This document shows positions 45,684-47,196 of a stretch of DNA of 47,196 nt, in pieces. Below the pieces are notes generated by a model that saw nothing but the letters and a program-made list of their open reading frames with translations, made no database searches and had not been told where the DNA came from. Both the position numbers and the translations under genes were made by a program. Positions within the stretch are counted from its first letter, which is position 1. The number at the start of each line of letters is the position of its first letter. Origin of the DNA: Pseudomonas caricapapayae. Lineage in GTDB: Bacteria > Pseudomonadota > Gammaproteobacteria > Pseudomonadales > Pseudomonadaceae. Location: contig NZ_LJPW01000067.1 of assembly GCF_001400735.1 (NCBI RefSeq), positions 1 to 47,196 on the forward strand, given 5' to 3'.

Positions 45684-47123
45684 TCAATAGGCCTGGACTG
45701 CTTCCTGGCATAGCTGCTTGGCCAGAATCCCCAGCGTCATCAGTGCCCGCTCGGCCTCCCTGTTCCAGGGCATGCCACAGTTCAGGCGAATACAGTGATT
45801 GAATTGTTCAGTGTTACTGAAGATTAACCCTGGCGCGATGCTGATACCCTGCTCCAGTGCGCGAACATGCAGTTCCTGAGTATTGACCCGGCCCGGCAGG
45901 CTGACCCACAGGATAAAGCCCCCTGCGGGGCGACTCATCTGCGTGCCGTCAGGGAAGAATTGCTGTACAGCCAGCTGGTAGGCACTCAGGTTCTTGCGGT
46001 ATTCCAGACGAATGAAGCGTAAGTGCCGATCGTATCCGCCGTTTTCGAGGTAAGCAGCGACCGCCATCTGCGTGACGCTGCATGCAGAATGGGTACTGAA
46101 AGTCTGCAGACGCTGAATTTCAGCCTGGTATTTACCGGCAATCATCCAGCCGATGCGCACACCTGGCGAAAGCGTCTTGGAAAAGCTGGAGCAGTAGATC
46201 ACCCTGCCCAACCGATCAAACGCCTTGAGCGCCTTGGTTCGCCCCACTTCGAACATCAACTCGCCGTAGACATCGTCTTCAACCACCTGGATATCGAAGT
46301 CCGAGGCCAGACGCAGGAGGTTCTTCTGCCGCTCTTCCGGCATGGTGCCACCCAGCGGATTGCTCAGGCGCGAGGTCAGCACCAGCGCCTTGATGGACCA
46401 CTGATTGGCTGCCAGTTGCAAGGCCTCCAGACTGATCCCGGTGGCGGGGTCACTGGGGATTTCAATAACTTTCAAGCCCAGCAGATCGGCAAGTTGCAAC
46501 AAACCGTAATAAGCAGGCGACTCGGCGGCAATAAGATCACCCGGCCGAGTCAGCACACGCAAGGTCATCTGCAGCGCGTCCACGCAGCCGTGGGTGATGA
46601 CCACCTCGGACGGGTCGACCACGACACCGGCGTCGCGCATACGAATGGCAACCTGCCTGCGCAACGGCTCGAAGCCTGGACTGAACATATAGCTGAAGGC
46701 TCGCGGGCTGTGAAAGCGCGTCACTTTCGCCAGTTGCTGATGCAGCGCGCGCACTGGCAGGTAATCCACATGAGGTACGGCGGCACCCAGAGCGAACACA
46801 CCTTCGCGACGCGACTCTTCCAGCACTTGCTGGATGATACTGCTGCGCGTAACCAGCCCCGGTCTCTCCACCCGGGCGATGTCCGGGGTAGACGCGGTCA
46901 GTGCCGGAGTCTGGTGAACATAATAGCCGGACTGAGGGCGTGCTCTGATCAACCCTTGATCTTCAAGGTTCGCGTAAGCCTGTAACACCGTTGCATGGCT
47001 GACGTTGAGCTGCGAACTCATCTTGCGAACAGAAGGTACGCGCTCACCGGGCTGATACACGCCACGACGGATGTCTTCGGCGAGCTGCTGAGCAATACGC
47101 TGGTAGAGCAAAAGATTGGTCAT
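45684..47123 (-). CDS. MocR-type GntR/aminotransferase transcription regulator
   Basis: 479 residues from the ATG at 47123; GAGG lies upstream. The N-terminal GntR winged helix (about 1-75) reads LYQRIAQQLAEDIRRGVYQ, GERVPSVRKMSSQLNVSHAT. A linker leads to a fold-type I aminotransferase domain (about 110-479) with the PLP-binding Lys in YCSSFSKTLSPGVRIGW and the Asp in VVEDDVYGEL. MocR proteins sense PLP, amino acids or GABA and usually act on a neighbouring operon. No metabolic partner is visible; the upstream flank is cut by the window edge, so the target cannot be inferred. Confidence 0.9.
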   Translation of the reverse strand: MTNLLLYQRIAQQLAEDIRRGVYQPGERVPSVRKMSSQLNVSHATVLQAYANLEDQGLIRARPQSGYYVHQTPALTASTPDIARVERPGLVTRSSIIQQVLEESRREGVFALGAAVPHVDYLPVRALHQQLAKVTRFHSPRAFSYMFSPGFEPLRRQVAIRMRDAGVVVDPSEVVITHGCVDALQMTLRVLTRPGDLIAAESPAYYGLLQLADLLGLKVIEIPSDPATGISLEALQLAANQWSIKALVLTSRLSNPLGGTMPEERQKNLLRLASDFDIQVVEDDVYGELMFEVGRTKALKAFDRLGRVIYCSSFSKTLSPGVRIGWMIAGKYQAEIQRLQTFSTHSACSVTQMAVAAYLENGGYDRHLRFIRLEYRKNLSAYQLAVQQFFPDGTQMSRPAGGFILWVSLPGRVNTQELHVRALEQGISIAPGLIFSNTEQFNHCIRLNCGMPWNREAERALMTLGILAKQLCQEAVQAY

Positions 47124-47196
47124 GACACAGCCTCGAAAAGACCGGTGATTTTTTGTTTTTAATGACAGATCAATAATAACCGGCACAGTCTTGAAG

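Overview
The window is chromosomal DNA of a Pseudomonas of the P. syringae group. The evidence is the order gltA / sdhCDAB-sucAB-lpd-sucCD / brnQ / htpG / fabB-fabA / PA1611-type hybrid kinase / gpsA, together with an OmpR-type two-component pair that carries the GTATC-N6-GATAC box known for RhpR of P. syringae. I see no rRNA, tRNA, insertion sequence, integrase or CRISPR array.

Region 1 (1-11343) is accessory and concerned with the cell surface or toxins. It holds the 3' part of a large TccC-like Rhs/YD-repeat protein with a variable tail; a decayed chaperone-usher fimbrial operon (subunit, chaperone, and a small in-frame fusion of an usher N-terminus to an adhesin C-terminus); two related proteins made of Ig-like repeats with no known function; and, between those two, a classical autotransporter. 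The fimbrial subunit gene and the autotransporter gene share an 18-bp GTAGG-N6-CC(T/C)AC element placed 134 and 135 nt before their start codons, which suggests common control.

Region 2 (11344-14341) holds rhpR-rhpS, the two-component system that restrains the type III secretion regulon in P. syringae, followed by a five-EF-hand calcium-binding protein. The intergenic stretch before rhpR has four dyad elements, one of which matches the RhpR box.

Region 3 (14393-20600, minus strand) is conserved housekeeping and envelope genes: an AI-2E-family permease, a DUF4892 protein, two alpha/beta hydrolases, a hotdog thioesterase, SixA, a DUF4389 membrane protein and GpsA. Several overlap by 4 bp, so much of it is translationally coupled.

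Region 4 (20888-30638) holds the PA1611-type hybrid kinase and fabA-fabB (unsaturated fatty acid synthesis) on the plus strand; a dienelactone-hydrolase protein and htpG (with a clear sigma-32 promoter) on the minus strand; a small lipoprotein with an AlgU-like promoter; brnQ; and a GNAT acetyltransferase.

Region 5 (30754-43856) is the TCA cluster. The minus-strand series sdhCDAB-sucAB-lpd-sucCD makes succinate dehydrogenase, 2-oxoglutarate dehydrogenase and succinyl-CoA synthetase. gltA is divergent. Both directions have good sigma-70 promoters, and the gltA -10 box sits inside a perfect 12-bp palindrome.

Region 6 (43916-47123, minus strand) holds a START-domain protein, a YkgJ-type cysteine-cluster protein, a lipoprotein and a MocR-type GntR/aminotransferase regulator. 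The most unusual material is in region 1.
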